Shown: positions 28,941-38,525, counted from the first letter of the stretch. The stretch is 64,000 bases of DNA from Plutella xylostella (GCF_932276165.1 NC_063999.1:1800501-1864500), one strand, 5' to 3'. Notes: a model not told the origin generated them from the letters alone. Numbers and translations are program-made.

Positions 28941-31847
28941 GTGATACATTTAATAATGCGTCCGTATAGACTGACATATACATTCACGATCTATTATCAA
29001 AATATGGGTGGAATTCGAACTAAATTGAAAGATCTCAGACTAGCATCATTAACCTCCACCTATGATATAATTATAGTAACAGAAAGCTGGCTTCATGACG
29101 GAATAACTGACTCTGAAGTTCTAAACCCCAATTACACTATTTATCGTCGAGACAGAACAACTAAGGAAAGCACCAAGGGTGACGGAGGTGGAAGCTTTAT
29201 AGCGGTATCAAACCGGCTTAGGTCTACTAGGATAAGAAATCTTGAGAGTTACTGTGAAGATGTGTGGGTTTCTGTGACCGACTCGGGTGGCGAACTGCTT
29301 ACCGTTTGTGCTGTCTATATTCCTCCAGATTCTAATGTGCCAGTGTATAACAAGTTTTTTGATCAGTTGAGTGACAAATTATGTAACCACAAGAATAAAG
29401 TTATGATCTTCGGGGACTTTAATATAAGTGCTATTAAGTGGACACGCGACGTTTCAGGTCTTTGGTGTAATCCATCTACATCCTATGTGGGAAAAGCTCT
29501 GTCGCTTTTTGATTTTATGTCTCAAAATAATTTTTATCAGCTAAACCACATGCTCAATAGCAACTCTAACACTTTGGACTTAATCTTAAGTAGCTTTGCT
29601 GGACCAACTGTGAATGAATCACTTAACCCTCTTTGTAAAGTCGGCAAGCACCATCCTCCACTGGATTTGGAGGTTTCTCTTGGCTGTACCAATAATAAGG
29701 TGCTTAAACCTAGAAAATTCGCTAAGTATAATTTTAAGAGAGCCGATTATACCATTGTCAACGAGAAACTTAGCCAGGTCGAGTGGCGGTCATTACTGGA
29801 ATCGTGTGATGACGTAGATAGTATGGTTGCAGCTTTTTATTCCTCTGTTGAATTCGTAATAAAGAACAACATACCTAAAGCTAGGTCTCATTCGGGTGCT
29901 TATCCCTCCTGGTTTAGTACGTCATTATTAAAAATGCTACGAGAAAAAGAGAAAAAGCGTAAAACTTTCAAGAAAACAAATAATCCGCGTGACCGGTTAG
30001 AATTTGAGTTGCTTCGATCAAGGGTTCATAGCAAAATCAAGACCGACTACAGAAAGTTTGTTGAGTCTGTTGAGAGTAGCCTTGTAAACAATCCCAAAAA
30101 ATTTTGGTCATTTATTAAGGAAACACGTAAGGGTAAAACTAATTATCCTTGTAGTATGAGTCACGGTGACACCACTGCTGATAACAATAAGGAAATTTGT
30201 GATCTTTTTGCAACGCATTTTTCCGCTACATTCTTACCTAAAGCTCCACTATCTGCCGACCTTTCTGTCACGGAATCTAGTTGCTCAACTATACATACAT
30301 TTAAATTTACAGAAAAATCCATCTTGAAAGCTCTAGCCTCTCTTGATGCCAGTAAGGGAGCGGGCCCCGATGGTGTTCCTTCTGTATTTATTAAAAGATG
30401 TTCTAAAAGTTTAGCTCTACCCCTTTCAATAATTTTTAATCAGTCAATGAAAACTTCTACTTTTCCTAAGGTCTGGAAGGAAGCTATGGTGGTACCTATT
30501 TATAAAAAAGGTGATACTTCCATTGTGGGAAATTACAGACCAGTTTCACTCCTATCAATATTTTCCAAGGTTTTCGAGAGTCTTGTTTACCCGGTGTTAC
30601 ATGGTCATGTCAGATTGTTGCTTTCCCCTCTACAACACGGTTTTATGCCTAGAAAGTCAACAACAACTAACTTATTGACCTATGTATCTGACCTTACGCA
30701 TACTGTTGATTCTGGTAATCAAATCGACGCAATCTACACGGATTTTAGTAGTGCCTTCGATAAGGTCGACCACGACCTGCTTTTACACAAAATGCGCTAC
30801 CAATTCGGGATCACTGGTGAGTTGTGGGGCTGGTTTAAATCATACCTATCAGATCGCAGTCAACGTGTAGCCAAAGATGGTTTTAACTCAGAGTCATATT
30901 TTTCGACATCGGGTGTACCGCAAGGCTCCCACCTCGGACCATTATTGTTTAATATGTTTATTAACGACATAGTTTCAGTTATTAAGAATAGCAAATGCCT
31001 TTTATTTGCTGATGACTTGAAATTATATAAGCAAATTAATTCGGATTCTGATTCTCAACTACTTCAGATTGACTTAAACAATATAAAAAAATGGTGTACT
31101 ATTAATCGCATGACATTGAATGCTAGTAAATGCTTTCATATTAAATTTACGCGGAAAAAACGTCCCGTTTGCTCTAACTATACTTTAGATGGTACAAACT
31201 TGGAAGAAGTTCGAACAATAAGAGACCTGGGTGTAATTTTTGACTCCAACTTGAACTTCATAAGTCACATTGAGCACGTTGCTAATACAAGTAACAAAAT
31301 GTTGGGATTTATAAAGCGCATGGCTAAGAGTTTTAAAAAAATCGAAAGTTTTAAGTTACTTTATAATGCTCTTGTTTTGTCTCGACTCGAATACTGTAGC
31401 CAGGTTTGGAACCCTACATACCAAGTGCACATAGATCGGTTAGAGAGGGTGCAGAGATCCTTTACCAGGTTTCTAGCGTTCAAAACCAACAGCTCCGATA
31501 TTAATAGTCGCGTTCCCTACGAGGACAGATTGAAGTATTTTAAAATGTGTTCCCTTGAACAACGAAGACAGTACCAAGATCTCAACTTTCTACACAAACT
31601 GCTCAGAGGTGAATTGACGGAACCAGATTTATTAACTCGACTCAACTTTAAAGTTCCGAAGTTGAATCACCGTAAATGTCAGGTTATTAAAACATTTGCT
31701 CCACTTTTTTCCCGTACCCAACTAGGTAAATTTTCGCCACTCAATCGTTTCCAGATGTGCTACAACGATCTCGAGTCGACATTGAGCTTGGACATTTATA
31801 ATGACTCCCCACTTTCTTGGAAACGTAAACTGCTGCAACCTAAATAG
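28941..31847 (+). CDS. complete LINE ORF2: APE endonuclease + reverse transcriptase (LINE copy 4)
   Basis: A 968-codon uninterrupted frame. The N-terminal endonuclease has YYQNMGGIRTK, IIVTESWLHDGI, VYIPPDSNVP, MIFGDFNISAIKW and NTLDLILSS. A linker (YPSWFSTSLLKMLREKEKKR) precedes the RT blocks: ASKGAGPDGVPSVFIKRC, NYRPVSLLSIFSKVFESLVY, IYTDFSSAFDKVDHDLL, TSGVPQGSHLGPLLFNMFIN, LLFADDLKLYKQI (catalytic Asp pair) and LGVIFDSNLNF. Both enzymatic domains keep their key residues, so this copy could encode an active protein. Its 3' UTR is interrupted by the Gypsy element at 32135-36513 and resumes to 36655. No ORF1 was found. Clade Jockey/CR1-like, uncertain. Confidence 0.92.
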   Translation: MIHLIMRPYRLTYTFTIYYQNMGGIRTKLKDLRLASLTSTYDIIIVTESWLHDGITDSEVLNPNYTIYRRDRTTKESTKGDGGGSFIAVSNRLRSTRIRNLESYCEDVWVSVTDSGGELLTVCAVYIPPDSNVPVYNKFFDQLSDKLCNHKNKVMIFGDFNISAIKWTRDVSGLWCNPSTSYVGKALSLFDFMSQNNFYQLNHMLNSNSNTLDLILSSFAGPTVNESLNPLCKVGKHHPPLDLEVSLGCTNNKVLKPRKFAKYNFKRADYTIVNEKLSQVEWRSLLESCDDVDSMVAAFYSSVEFVIKNNIPKARSHSGAYPSWFSTSLLKMLREKEKKRKTFKKTNNPRDRLEFELLRSRVHSKIKTDYRKFVESVESSLVNNPKKFWSFIKETRKGKTNYPCSMSHGDTTADNNKEICDLFATHFSATFLPKAPLSADLSVTESSCSTIHTFKFTEKSILKALASLDASKGAGPDGVPSVFIKRCSKSLALPLSIIFNQSMKTSTFPKVWKEAMVVPIYKKGDTSIVGNYRPVSLLSIFSKVFESLVYPVLHGHVRLLLSPLQHGFMPRKSTTTNLLTYVSDLTHTVDSGNQIDAIYTDFSSAFDKVDHDLLLHKMRYQFGITGELWGWFKSYLSDRSQRVAKDGFNSESYFSTSGVPQGSHLGPLLFNMFINDIVSVIKNSKCLLFADDLKLYKQINSDSDSQLLQIDLNNIKKWCTINRMTLNASKCFHIKFTRKKRPVCSNYTLDGTNLEEVRTIRDLGVIFDSNLNFISHIEHVANTSNKMLGFIKRMAKSFKKIESFKLLYNALVLSRLEYCSQVWNPTYQVHIDRLERVQRSFTRFLAFKTNSSDINSRVPYEDRLKYFKMCSLEQRRQYQDLNFLHKLLRGELTEPDLLTRLNFKVPKLNHRKCQVIKTFAPLFSRTQLGKFSPLNRFQMCYNDLESTLSLDIYNDSPLSWKRKLLQPK

Positions 31848-32134
31848 AACTAATTAATCATTAATCAATTACATACACATAATACCTACTATTTCTAAAT
31901 TCAAATTATAATTTCTGACATAATACCTATAATATACCTACTTATATAATTTCTGTCAATTATTGTATTGGTGTTATTAATTTGTAATGAATTTTTGTAT
32001 TATTTTGTAATTATTTTCTGTAAGTAATCAAATCAATATAAATTTCATTGTACAATACTATACCTAATTTAGTTTAGATTTAAGCATTGTATGCATGATT
32101 GCATGTTAGTATTTAAATTATTGTATTTTATAAG
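31848..32134 (+). other. LINE 4 3' UTR, first part
   Basis: AT-rich sequence after the ORF2 stop, ending in the ATAAG that is duplicated by the Gypsy insertion. Confidence 0.65.
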
Positions 32135-32257
32135 TATAGTGTTTGGGAGTTTATAAATGATAACTCAATCGCGTTAGCTGTTACAGTCTTTTAATTAGCA
32201 ATCAACTGACATGGCGCTTATCGATATTCATGTACCCTCTATATACAATACACTACA
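32135..32257 (-). repeat. Gypsy 3' LTR (123 bp)
   Basis: TATAGTGTTTGGGAGTTTAT to CAATACACTACA on +. Identical base for base to 36391-36513. On the element's strand it begins TGTAGTG and ends CACTATA. Confidence 0.95.
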
Positions 32258-32272
32258 TCCCTCCACCCTTAG
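32258..32272 (-). other. polypurine tract
   Basis: On the - strand, CTAAGGGTGGAGGGA directly abuts the 3' LTR, in the position expected for plus-strand priming. Confidence 0.75.
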
Positions 32273-32408
32273 TTTAAAAAAAATCAACATAAATAGATCT
32301 ATACTTAACTAAATCTACAACTAAGTAATTCTACATACTAGGCACTTAAAATCAAATACATGTGTACTTACATTATTACCATGTAACAACTTAAAATAAT
32401 ATTGAATT

Positions 32409-35294
32409 TTAAAGTTTATAATTGGCATCTAGATTTCTAGTCGTTCTAATTGGATAACGTCTAGTATCAGGTTGGCAAGGATTTTCGCATTCATTATCTG
32501 AGCTTGAAGTATGAACATGCGTCTCATCATGATCGAAGGCTATTCCTTGCGAGCCTGGTACCGGAGCCATGCTGGGGCCTCCTTCATCCAACACCTGCCG
32601 TGTAGGAGAACCTACTGGAGAAGTTATACTAGTGAAGGAACTGTCAGATAGATCTTCATCTACGTTATTAGTCGGTAACAATTGCTGATCACCCGTTTTT
32701 TCTAAAGATACACTATCGTAACTAATATCTTCACAACTGTTGCCCTTCGTAATAGACCCTCTGTACAATAATAATTGATCCACATGTTTCTTAACATCGA
32801 GTTGCTTACTGGGAATATGAACCATAAACATTCTTGAACCGATACTTTTATCTATTATGCCCTTCATCCAAGTATACTTTGTCCCATTATTATAAAAAGT
32901 CTTAACTAAAACACAATCACCCTTCTTAAAGGCTACTTTCCTCTTCCCTCCGCGCTGATCACATTGTGAGATCTGTTTAAACAAAACGTTATCATTAGCA
33001 CGCGATGCCGTTGAAGGTGCGCTCGGCTGTTCAGTGCAGAAATCCCCACGCAACAAATCCAATCGATTACGCAATGGACGACCCATTAACAATTGCGCCG
33101 GCGAAAAACCGGTTGTACAGTGGGTAGTATTTCTATAATCAAATAGATATTTACTTAACCTGTGGTTAAAATCATTTTGAGACAAATTTTCCGCTAAAAT
33201 AGATTTTATGCCCTTCTTTACTGTTTTAACACTATTTTCGGCCTGCCCGTTGGACTCAGGGTGATAAGGAGCTATTGTGATGTGTTTTATGCCATTAATA
33301 ATGCAATAATTTTCGAACTGTGATGAGCAAAAATTGGTCGCATTGTCCGTTACTAATGTTTGTACCAAACCAAATCTGCTGAACATTTCCGATAATTTTA
33401 GCAAAATATTGGTAGTGTCTGTGCGAGACAACAAAAAACATTCGACCCACTTAGAGTGCGCATCTATCGCTATGAGGAACTGCTTCCCGTCGACCGCGCA
33501 CATATCGAGGTGCAGGCGCTGCCACGGCCGCGCCGGGTGCGGCCACGGGGCCAGCGGCGCGCGCGGCGGCGAGGGCCGCAGTGTGTTACATATGCTACAT
33601 GAACCTATCTTTTCCTCGATATGTTTATCTATATTGGGCCACCACATGCGTTCTCGCGCCTCGCTTTTAGTTTTAACAACACCCCTGTGTGAATTATGCA
33701 GCTCATTTAACAGTTGTTCACGGAAAATTTTAGGTATCACTACTTTATGCCCCCTTAATAAACAACCGTCTTCAAAACACAACTCATAACGACAATTGTA
33801 ATAAGGTTTCAATTCTGCTTCCGCTATTTTTCGTGGCCATCCGTTATCTAGGTATGACCGCACTTTCTGCAACTCGGGATCTTTTTCAGTTTCTCGCCTC
33901 ATATCATTAACGGAAACCGGTTTTACAGAACTCGATACAAAATTTATATACATTGTTTTATTTTGGTTACTGGCCGGCTCGAGATACGGTTCATTTTGAG
34001 TTACCCTTATAGCTCGCGATAAGAAATCCGCTACGTTATCTTCGCTTTTTATGTATTCTATCTTAAAGTTATACGCTGAAAGAAATAACGCATATCTTTG
34101 TAGTCTATTAGCGGCCATTTCAGGTACGCCCTTTTTACTACCAAAAATAGCTAATAGCGGCTTATGATCGGTCCTTAGAATGAACGGCGTCGACCTACCG
34201 TACAAATAATGGTGGAATTTTTTAATTCCGAATACAATAGCTGCCGCTTCTTTTTGTATTTGAGCGTAGTTACACTCACTGGTCGAGAGGGAGCGCGAGG
34301 CGTAGGCCACGGCGCGCTCCTCGCCGCCCGGCTGCACCTGCGCCAGCACGGCGCCCAGCCCGCGCGGGCCCGCGTCCACCGTCAGCACCGTGGGCAGCTC
34401 CGGGTTGTAGTGGGCTAGCACGCGCTCTGACGCTAGCTCCTGTTTTATCAAATCGAATGCTATATCATGTTCCTTTCCCCAGTCCCACTTACAATCTTTT
34501 TTTAATAGATTATTCAGTGGGCTAAGTATGCTAGATGCGTTGGGCACGAAAGATCTATAATAATTTAGCATACCCAAAAATGATTTTAATTCAGTGACTT
34601 TTGTTGGTTTTTTTAAACTCAATATTGCCTCAACTTTTTTCACAGACTTATGTAGGCCATTTTTGTCAATAACAAAACCTAAATATTCTACGGATTCTTG
34701 GAATAATTCGCATTTCTCAGGTTTCACCCGCAAGCCTGCATCTTGAAGTCGTCTTAAAACTTTAGATAATCTTTCCATGTGTACCTGCCTATTAGGGCCC
34801 GTTACAAGCACATCGTCCAAGAATATGCAAGTTCCCTCAATATCTACAAGTAATTTTTCCATTATTTGTTGAAAAATGCAAGGCGCACTTGATAGACCAA
34901 ACACTAATCTCGTATAACGAAACAAACCCTTATGAGTATTTATGCAAGTTAGGTTTTTAGATGCATCATCTAATTCGAGTTGTTGATATGCCCTAGAGAG
35001 ATCTAATTTCGAAAATTCCTCCCCCCCGTGTAGTTTTGAAAACAGGTCTTCTATACGCGGTAATGGGTAATTATCAATAAATAACTCTTTATTCAGAGTT
35101 ACCGAATAATCACCGCATATTCTAACTTTTCCGTCTGGCCGCAACACTGGGACAATCGGGGTAGCTACCTCTGAATGCTCCACTTTTTCTAAGATACCTA
35201 AGTCCACTAATCTTTGTAATTCTTCTTCTACTTTAGGTTTTAAGGCTAACGGAACGGTGCGTGGCCTAAAAAAAGTTAAATTTGGCATTTTCAT
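32409..35294 (-). CDS. pol: Gypsy Pol: reverse transcriptase, RNase H, integrase
   Basis: A 961-codon frame. RT (about residues 1-190) has LGILEKVEHSEVATPIVPVL, DNYPLPRIEDLFSKL, FSKLDLSRAYQQL, FGLSSAPCIFQQIM and the catalytic FLDDV. RNase H has TVDAGPRGLGAVLAQ, and the tether VPEMAANRLQRYALFLSAYN follows. Integrase has a HHCC finger (HNSHRGVVKTKSEARERMWW then CSICN), a DDE core (LDMCAVDGKQF, VTDNATNF, PYHPESNGQAEN) and a GPY/F-like end (FKKGDCVLVKTF). The C-terminal roughly 130 residues are acidic/Ser-rich. The upstream segment homologous to the protease end (ALLGRDF) is in another frame, a one-base offset at a T7 run near 35270. Confidence 0.95.
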   Translation of the reverse strand: MKMPNLTFFRPRTVPLALKPKVEEELQRLVDLGILEKVEHSEVATPIVPVLRPDGKVRICGDYSVTLNKELFIDNYPLPRIEDLFSKLHGGEEFSKLDLSRAYQQLELDDASKNLTCINTHKGLFRYTRLVFGLSSAPCIFQQIMEKLLVDIEGTCIFLDDVLVTGPNRQVHMERLSKVLRRLQDAGLRVKPEKCELFQESVEYLGFVIDKNGLHKSVKKVEAILSLKKPTKVTELKSFLGMLNYYRSFVPNASSILSPLNNLLKKDCKWDWGKEHDIAFDLIKQELASERVLAHYNPELPTVLTVDAGPRGLGAVLAQVQPGGEERAVAYASRSLSTSECNYAQIQKEAAAIVFGIKKFHHYLYGRSTPFILRTDHKPLLAIFGSKKGVPEMAANRLQRYALFLSAYNFKIEYIKSEDNVADFLSRAIRVTQNEPYLEPASNQNKTMYINFVSSSVKPVSVNDMRRETEKDPELQKVRSYLDNGWPRKIAEAELKPYYNCRYELCFEDGCLLRGHKVVIPKIFREQLLNELHNSHRGVVKTKSEARERMWWPNIDKHIEEKIGSCSICNTLRPSPPRAPLAPWPHPARPWQRLHLDMCAVDGKQFLIAIDAHSKWVECFLLSRTDTTNILLKLSEMFSRFGLVQTLVTDNATNFCSSQFENYCIINGIKHITIAPYHPESNGQAENSVKTVKKGIKSILAENLSQNDFNHRLSKYLFDYRNTTHCTTGFSPAQLLMGRPLRNRLDLLRGDFCTEQPSAPSTASRANDNVLFKQISQCDQRGGKRKVAFKKGDCVLVKTFYNNGTKYTWMKGIIDKSIGSRMFMVHIPSKQLDVKKHVDQLLLYRGSITKGNSCEDISYDSVSLEKTGDQQLLPTNNVDEDLSDSSFTSITSPVGSPTRQVLDEGGPSMAPVPGSQGIAFDHDETHVHTSSSDNECENPCQPDTRRYPIRTTRNLDANYKL

Positions 35295-35455
35295 TCACTT
35301 TTAAATGGATCTTATACGGTTTGAAACGGCCTAATTCGTCAGTAAATACTTCCGAAAATTCATTTTTCAACTGCGATATAACCTCCATACTATCACTGTC
35401 ATTTAAATTATTACAGTTAAGGTTGCAGAGATGCAAATTAAACACCGTTATAAAA

Positions 35456-36328
35456 TCACGTCCTAATAGTGCTGGTTGTGTCTAAAATGTCGTCAGCATC
35501 CTGAGCTAAGAAATTGTTGCGCTTTATTTTAGATTTACACATTCTACTCAAATGTCCTTTTTGATTACACTTTTTACACGGATACTCAGCGTATCGACAC
35601 TCATTTTTCGTATGATTTTTGTACCCGCACACAACACACTTTCGCGATATCGGATTCGTAGCCGGCGAGGCTGCGCGCGGGCCGCCGGCGCCTCCGGGGG
35701 CGGCCGCGGCGCGCAGCGCAAACACGTCGCTCCCGGCCGCTGCCACCGCGGCGCTAGTGACGCTCGTAGACTGCAATGCCAACCGGGCACATCTTACGCT
35801 TTGCGCCAGTTCCAATGCTTTGCTGAACGTTAATGTGTCCATGCTTTCAGAGAACAATTTTTCTTTTTCCTTAGCGTTCTCCAGTCCAAGAACAAAACGA
35901 TCCCGTAATGCAGTGTCCAGTTCTGTGTTGAACCCGCAAAACTGCGCTAAACTCCGAACTCGCGCCGCCCATTCCGCCAGGTCTTCTCCAGGTCGTTGCT
36001 CGGCTTTGTAAAAATTGTAACGCTCGGCAAATGAACACTTTTTTGACTGAAAATGTTGATTCAGTTTATCAACTAAAGTCAGCAAAACAATTTTATCTAA
36101 TGACTCTGGAAACACTAGATCCCTCGCGACACGGTAGGTATCTTCCACCAGGGCTGTGAGTAGTATAGCACATCTTCTTTTACCAGCCTTGTCGGTGTCA
36201 TCCGTAAGGTCGTTCGCCAGACAATACTGATTGAAACGGCTAATGAATATACTCCAGTCTTGAGTTCGGTGGTCAAAAGTGAGGTTATTGCCATACTGTC
36301 CAAATCCACTGTTCGCCATCACGATCAC
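35456..36328 (-). CDS. gag: Gypsy Gag with one CCHC zinc knuckle
   Basis: A 290-codon frame. The capsid-like region (DWSIFISRFNQYCLANDL, LNQHFQSKKCSFAERYNFYK and ALRDRFVLGL) is typical of mag-type Gypsy Gag, followed by an Ala/Gly-rich linker and a C-x2-C-x4-H-x4-C knuckle (CKKCNQKGHLSRMC). A nearby CVVCGYKNHTKNEC is a second, imperfect knuckle. After FLAQDADDIL the frame runs to a stop, and sequence corresponding to the end of the protease follows directly in another frame, which suggests an internal deletion. Confidence 0.93.
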   Translation of the reverse strand: MIVMANSGFGQYGNNLTFDHRTQDWSIFISRFNQYCLANDLTDDTDKAGKRRCAILLTALVEDTYRVARDLVFPESLDKIVLLTLVDKLNQHFQSKKCSFAERYNFYKAEQRPGEDLAEWAARVRSLAQFCGFNTELDTALRDRFVLGLENAKEKEKLFSESMDTLTFSKALELAQSVRCARLALQSTSVTSAAVAAAGSDVFALRAAAAPGGAGGPRAASPATNPISRKCVVCGYKNHTKNECRYAEYPCKKCNQKGHLSRMCKSKIKRNNFLAQDADDILDTTSTIRT

Positions 36329-36377
36329 ACTATTTTATTTACACTTATTTTAATGTTTTACACACGTAGGTAACGTT

Positions 36378-36387
36378 CTCGTCGCCA
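36378..36387 (-). promoter_or_regulatory. primer binding site
   Basis: On the - strand TGGCGACGAG starts three bases inside the 5' LTR end. It is complementary to the 3' end of an insect tRNA-Ser (GCU type, as I recall it) with CCA. This places the 5' LTR at 36391-36513. Confidence 0.7.
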
Positions 36388-36390
36388 ATA

Positions 36391-36513
36391 TATAGTGTTT
36401 GGGAGTTTATAAATGATAACTCAATCGCGTTAGCTGTTACAGTCTTTTAATTAGCAATCAACTGACATGGCGCTTATCGATATTCATGTACCCTCTATAT
36501 ACAATACACTACA
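36391..36513 (-). repeat. Gypsy 5' LTR (123 bp)
   Basis: Identical to 32135-32257. Confidence 0.95.
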
Positions 36514-36518
36514 ATAAG

Positions 36519-36655
36519 ATAACATTTTGAATGCTGTTGCACACCTATAATTGGTGCATGGATAGGATAAGCAACATATACTGTGTCTGAACAACTTTTT
36601 ATCCAATGTGCTGTTGGTGTGTCTATTTCTGTAAATAAAATAAATAAATAAATCC
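36519..36655 (+). repeat. LINE 4 3' UTR, second part, with (AAAT)n tail
   Basis: Continues directly after the right ATAAG and ends in AAATAAAATAAATAAATAAA, a retroposon tail. This supports the Gypsy element being nested in LINE 4. Confidence 0.75.
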
Positions 36656-36762
36656 TAGTTTGTCTCAGACAAGTGGAATTGCCTTTTCTATACTTTTTTT
36701 GCTATCTTGGCGCTTCTTCATCTCGCTGAAAGCTGTAAAAATATATCATGTATAATAATACT

Positions 36763-37364
36763 AGTAACTGACCACCAATTTACCCAATAACTGACCACCT
36801 ATGTCAGTAAATGGAAGGAGTGAAGATAGAATGCTCATATTTTGACACAAGAAAATGGCACATATGAGCTTTAATATTACGTTCTTATTTTGCCTAAATT
36901 CAGCTTCAACCAAAAATCCCAATAACCGACATAGGTGGTCAGTTATTGGAAAATCGCTGTTTTGTCGTCCAGTAACTGTCCACCCCATTAAAAACAATCA
37001 AACGGGAAATAATAAGCTGAATCTTATCAAAAACGTAATCTTTATAATTAAATCTATATGGTATAATTTTTTCTTTCAATGATTTCAATTTTTTTCATGG
37101 TAAATTTTACGATCAAATAATTCACTTACCTTAACAAATAGGTTAGTCACAACTGCAATTTACTCGGTTCGCGCGCCAACTGAACTTTTTCGATCGCTCA
37201 CTATCCATCTGTTGGCGACTGGCTAAATCTTTTGTATCAGTAATGCTCTCAATGAACCACAAAATAGACTGGATGTTCACTAGATGGCCCTGCTTGGCTA
37301 TATTTCTTATTTATTGGAGTTGAAGAGGAAGGTGGTCAGTTACTGGCACATGGTCAGTTACTGG
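36763..37364. mobile_element. 602-bp element with double-motif inverted termini (CAGTAACTGACCACC)
   Basis: The left end has AGTAACTGACCACC and then CCAATAACTGACCACC. The right end has GGTGGTCAGTTACTGG and then GGTCAGTTACTGGGTG. Internal copies occur near 36937 (GGTGGTCAGTTATTGG) and 36970 (CCAGTAACTGTCCACC). No coding sequence. The family is not known to me. Confidence 0.65.
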
Positions 37365-37462
37365 GTGTTTTGCCCTAAGTCTCTTTAATAAATAAAGATT
37401 AAAAAAAAAAAACAATAGCCTCTGCAATAATCGAATGACAATAACAAATAAATCACTGATGT

Positions 37463-37619
37463 TGATTCTGAAGGCAGAAATTCTAATTTTAACGCTGTCA
37501 AACTAAAAAAATTGCTTGCATAAAATGACATTTACGGAAACAATCATAGAGTCGAATTTTAAACAAAGAATTTAAGGTTTTGACATCGCTAAATTTAAAA
37601 TTTCTGCCTTCAGAATCGA
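37463..37619. mobile_element. 157-bp MITE family, second complete copy
   Basis: TTGATTCTGAAGGCAGAAAT ... AAATTTCTGCCTTCAGAATC with the same interior (ATTTACGG, ATCATAGAGTCGAATTTTAA) as 26401-26558. It ends 29 bp before the acceptor of the last ADAMTS exon. Confidence 0.8.
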
Positions 37620-37648
37620 TATCAATATAATATTAAATTCTTCCACAG

Positions 37649-37815
37649 AAAACAAAAACGAGCCGATAACATACTTCGAACACATACCGGAGCATATCGA
37701 AGTGGATTTCAACAACCCAATACACATCGCTCCAGAAGAGAGTATGTTCGGCAAAATACCAAAACCGAGGTGGGACCGGCAAGTTGGGACCTTGTCACAA
37801 TACACACACGTGTAG
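37649..37815 (+). CDS. ADAMTS terminal exon with stop
   Basis: Acceptor TTCCACAG at 37648. Two bases complete the Glu codon begun in exon 25863, then NKNEPITYFEHIPEHIEVDF ... IPKPRWDRQVGTLSQYTHV and TAG at 37813-37815. The sequence is not one of the standard ADAMTS C-terminal domains. The frame and phase match exactly across an 11.6-kb intron. Confidence 0.85.
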
Positions 37816-38525
37816 ATAATACAAGTGATTTATTGAAGTGACTTAGAGAAACTTTAGTGTGAAATGGTGTCGAGTGTAATAAATAATTGACTGAGGTGCT
37901 AAAGTGAATGAATTTTGAAGCGTTCATTCGAAGACTGGCCTTTTTGTAAGTTGTCTGTACTTTTTGTTAATGTTCAAAAACTCTATTTACCTCAACTTTT
38001 TATATAAATTTGTTATGTAGGCATGTAATAAATTAATTATCTTGATTTTATAATTGTTTTAAAGTACAACCTAAAACTGGTGTTATTATTTTGTGTTCAA
38101 AACAACTTGTACCTTTTACCTCAATTTTATCACTGCCTGTATTCTTTAAGTATTCCTAATGAAATGATTTTGTGGTATAAAAGAGCATATACCTAATTTC
38201 TTTAAACTTAATTTGTTACTAAACAAATTTGCTCAAACTTACAATTTATTCTTGAATGTAAAGGGTGTGGCGTGAAATGGTATCAAAATAATTAGGTTTT
38301 TTGTGATCAAGCGATCGTAGTATTTATTTTAGGAAACTTTTGTAAATGTATTTAATTAATTGTACCAGTAAAATAAAGCTATTATTACATTTAAAGAGCT
38401 TGTCTTTTTCATTTAATTACCTATAATAATATTAAGATACACATTTTTTTCCATTATAGCCTACGTTATACAACGTTAACTATACGACAAAACAGAATAG
38501 TATAATAAAAATACCTTAAATAAAC
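37816..38525. other. shared 3' flank of convergent ADAMTS and HAUS3
   Basis: ADAMTS (+) polyadenylation candidates: AATAAA at 38027-38032 and 38372-38377. For HAUS3 (-), TTTATT at 38323-38328 is AATAAA on its strand. If the distal + signal and this - signal are used, the two 3' UTRs overlap by about 50 bp. Confidence 0.6.
38027..38377 (+). terminator. ADAMTS poly(A) signal candidates
   Basis: AATAAA at 38027 and again at 38372, the latter followed by a T/G-rich stretch (GCTTGTCTTTTTC) suited to cleavage-factor binding. Confidence 0.5.

Larger units (their letters stand above)
32130..36518 (-). mobile_element. Ty3/Gypsy LTR retrotransposon, identical LTRs, 5-bp TSD
   Basis: The 4,379-bp element (32135-36513) lies between ATAAG repeats (32130-32134, 36514-36518). 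Its two 123-bp LTRs are identical. On the - strand the order is 5' LTR, PBS, gag, pol (RT-RNase H-integrase), PPT, 3' LTR. It lies inside the 3' UTR of LINE 4, itself inside the last ADAMTS intron. The protease region is missing between gag and RT and there is a frame change just before RT, so this copy is likely not autonomous despite its youth. No envelope gene. Confidence 0.95.
6202..38377 (+). other. ADAMTS-family metalloprotease gene, 3' part (13 exons seen)
   Basis: Secreted zinc endopeptidase that cleaves extracellular-matrix proteins. Exons at 6202-6336, 7110-7216, 8257-8399, 12453-12622, 13435-13501, 13826-13940, 14336-14466, 15021-15121, 15800-15971, 24220-24331, 25249-25397, 25863-26055 and 37649-37815 all have AG/GT borders and compatible phases. 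They join without a stop to about 586 residues. Domain order: end of the metalloprotease (LGMRHDG, YIMSPT), disintegrin-like, TSP1, cysteine-rich, TSP1-like, second cysteine-rich-like, and a tail. The HExxH exon and everything upstream lie left of the window. AATAAA signals occur at 38027 and 38372. Two cysteine-rich-like modules and the absence of an obvious PLAC domain are unusual compared with vertebrate ADAMTS. The orthologue (adt-1-like, stall-like or AdamTS-B-like) is not decided. Confidence 0.85.

Noticed and set aside
33334..36011. + strand ORFs over the Gypsy element
   Set aside because: Antisense shadows of gag and pol.
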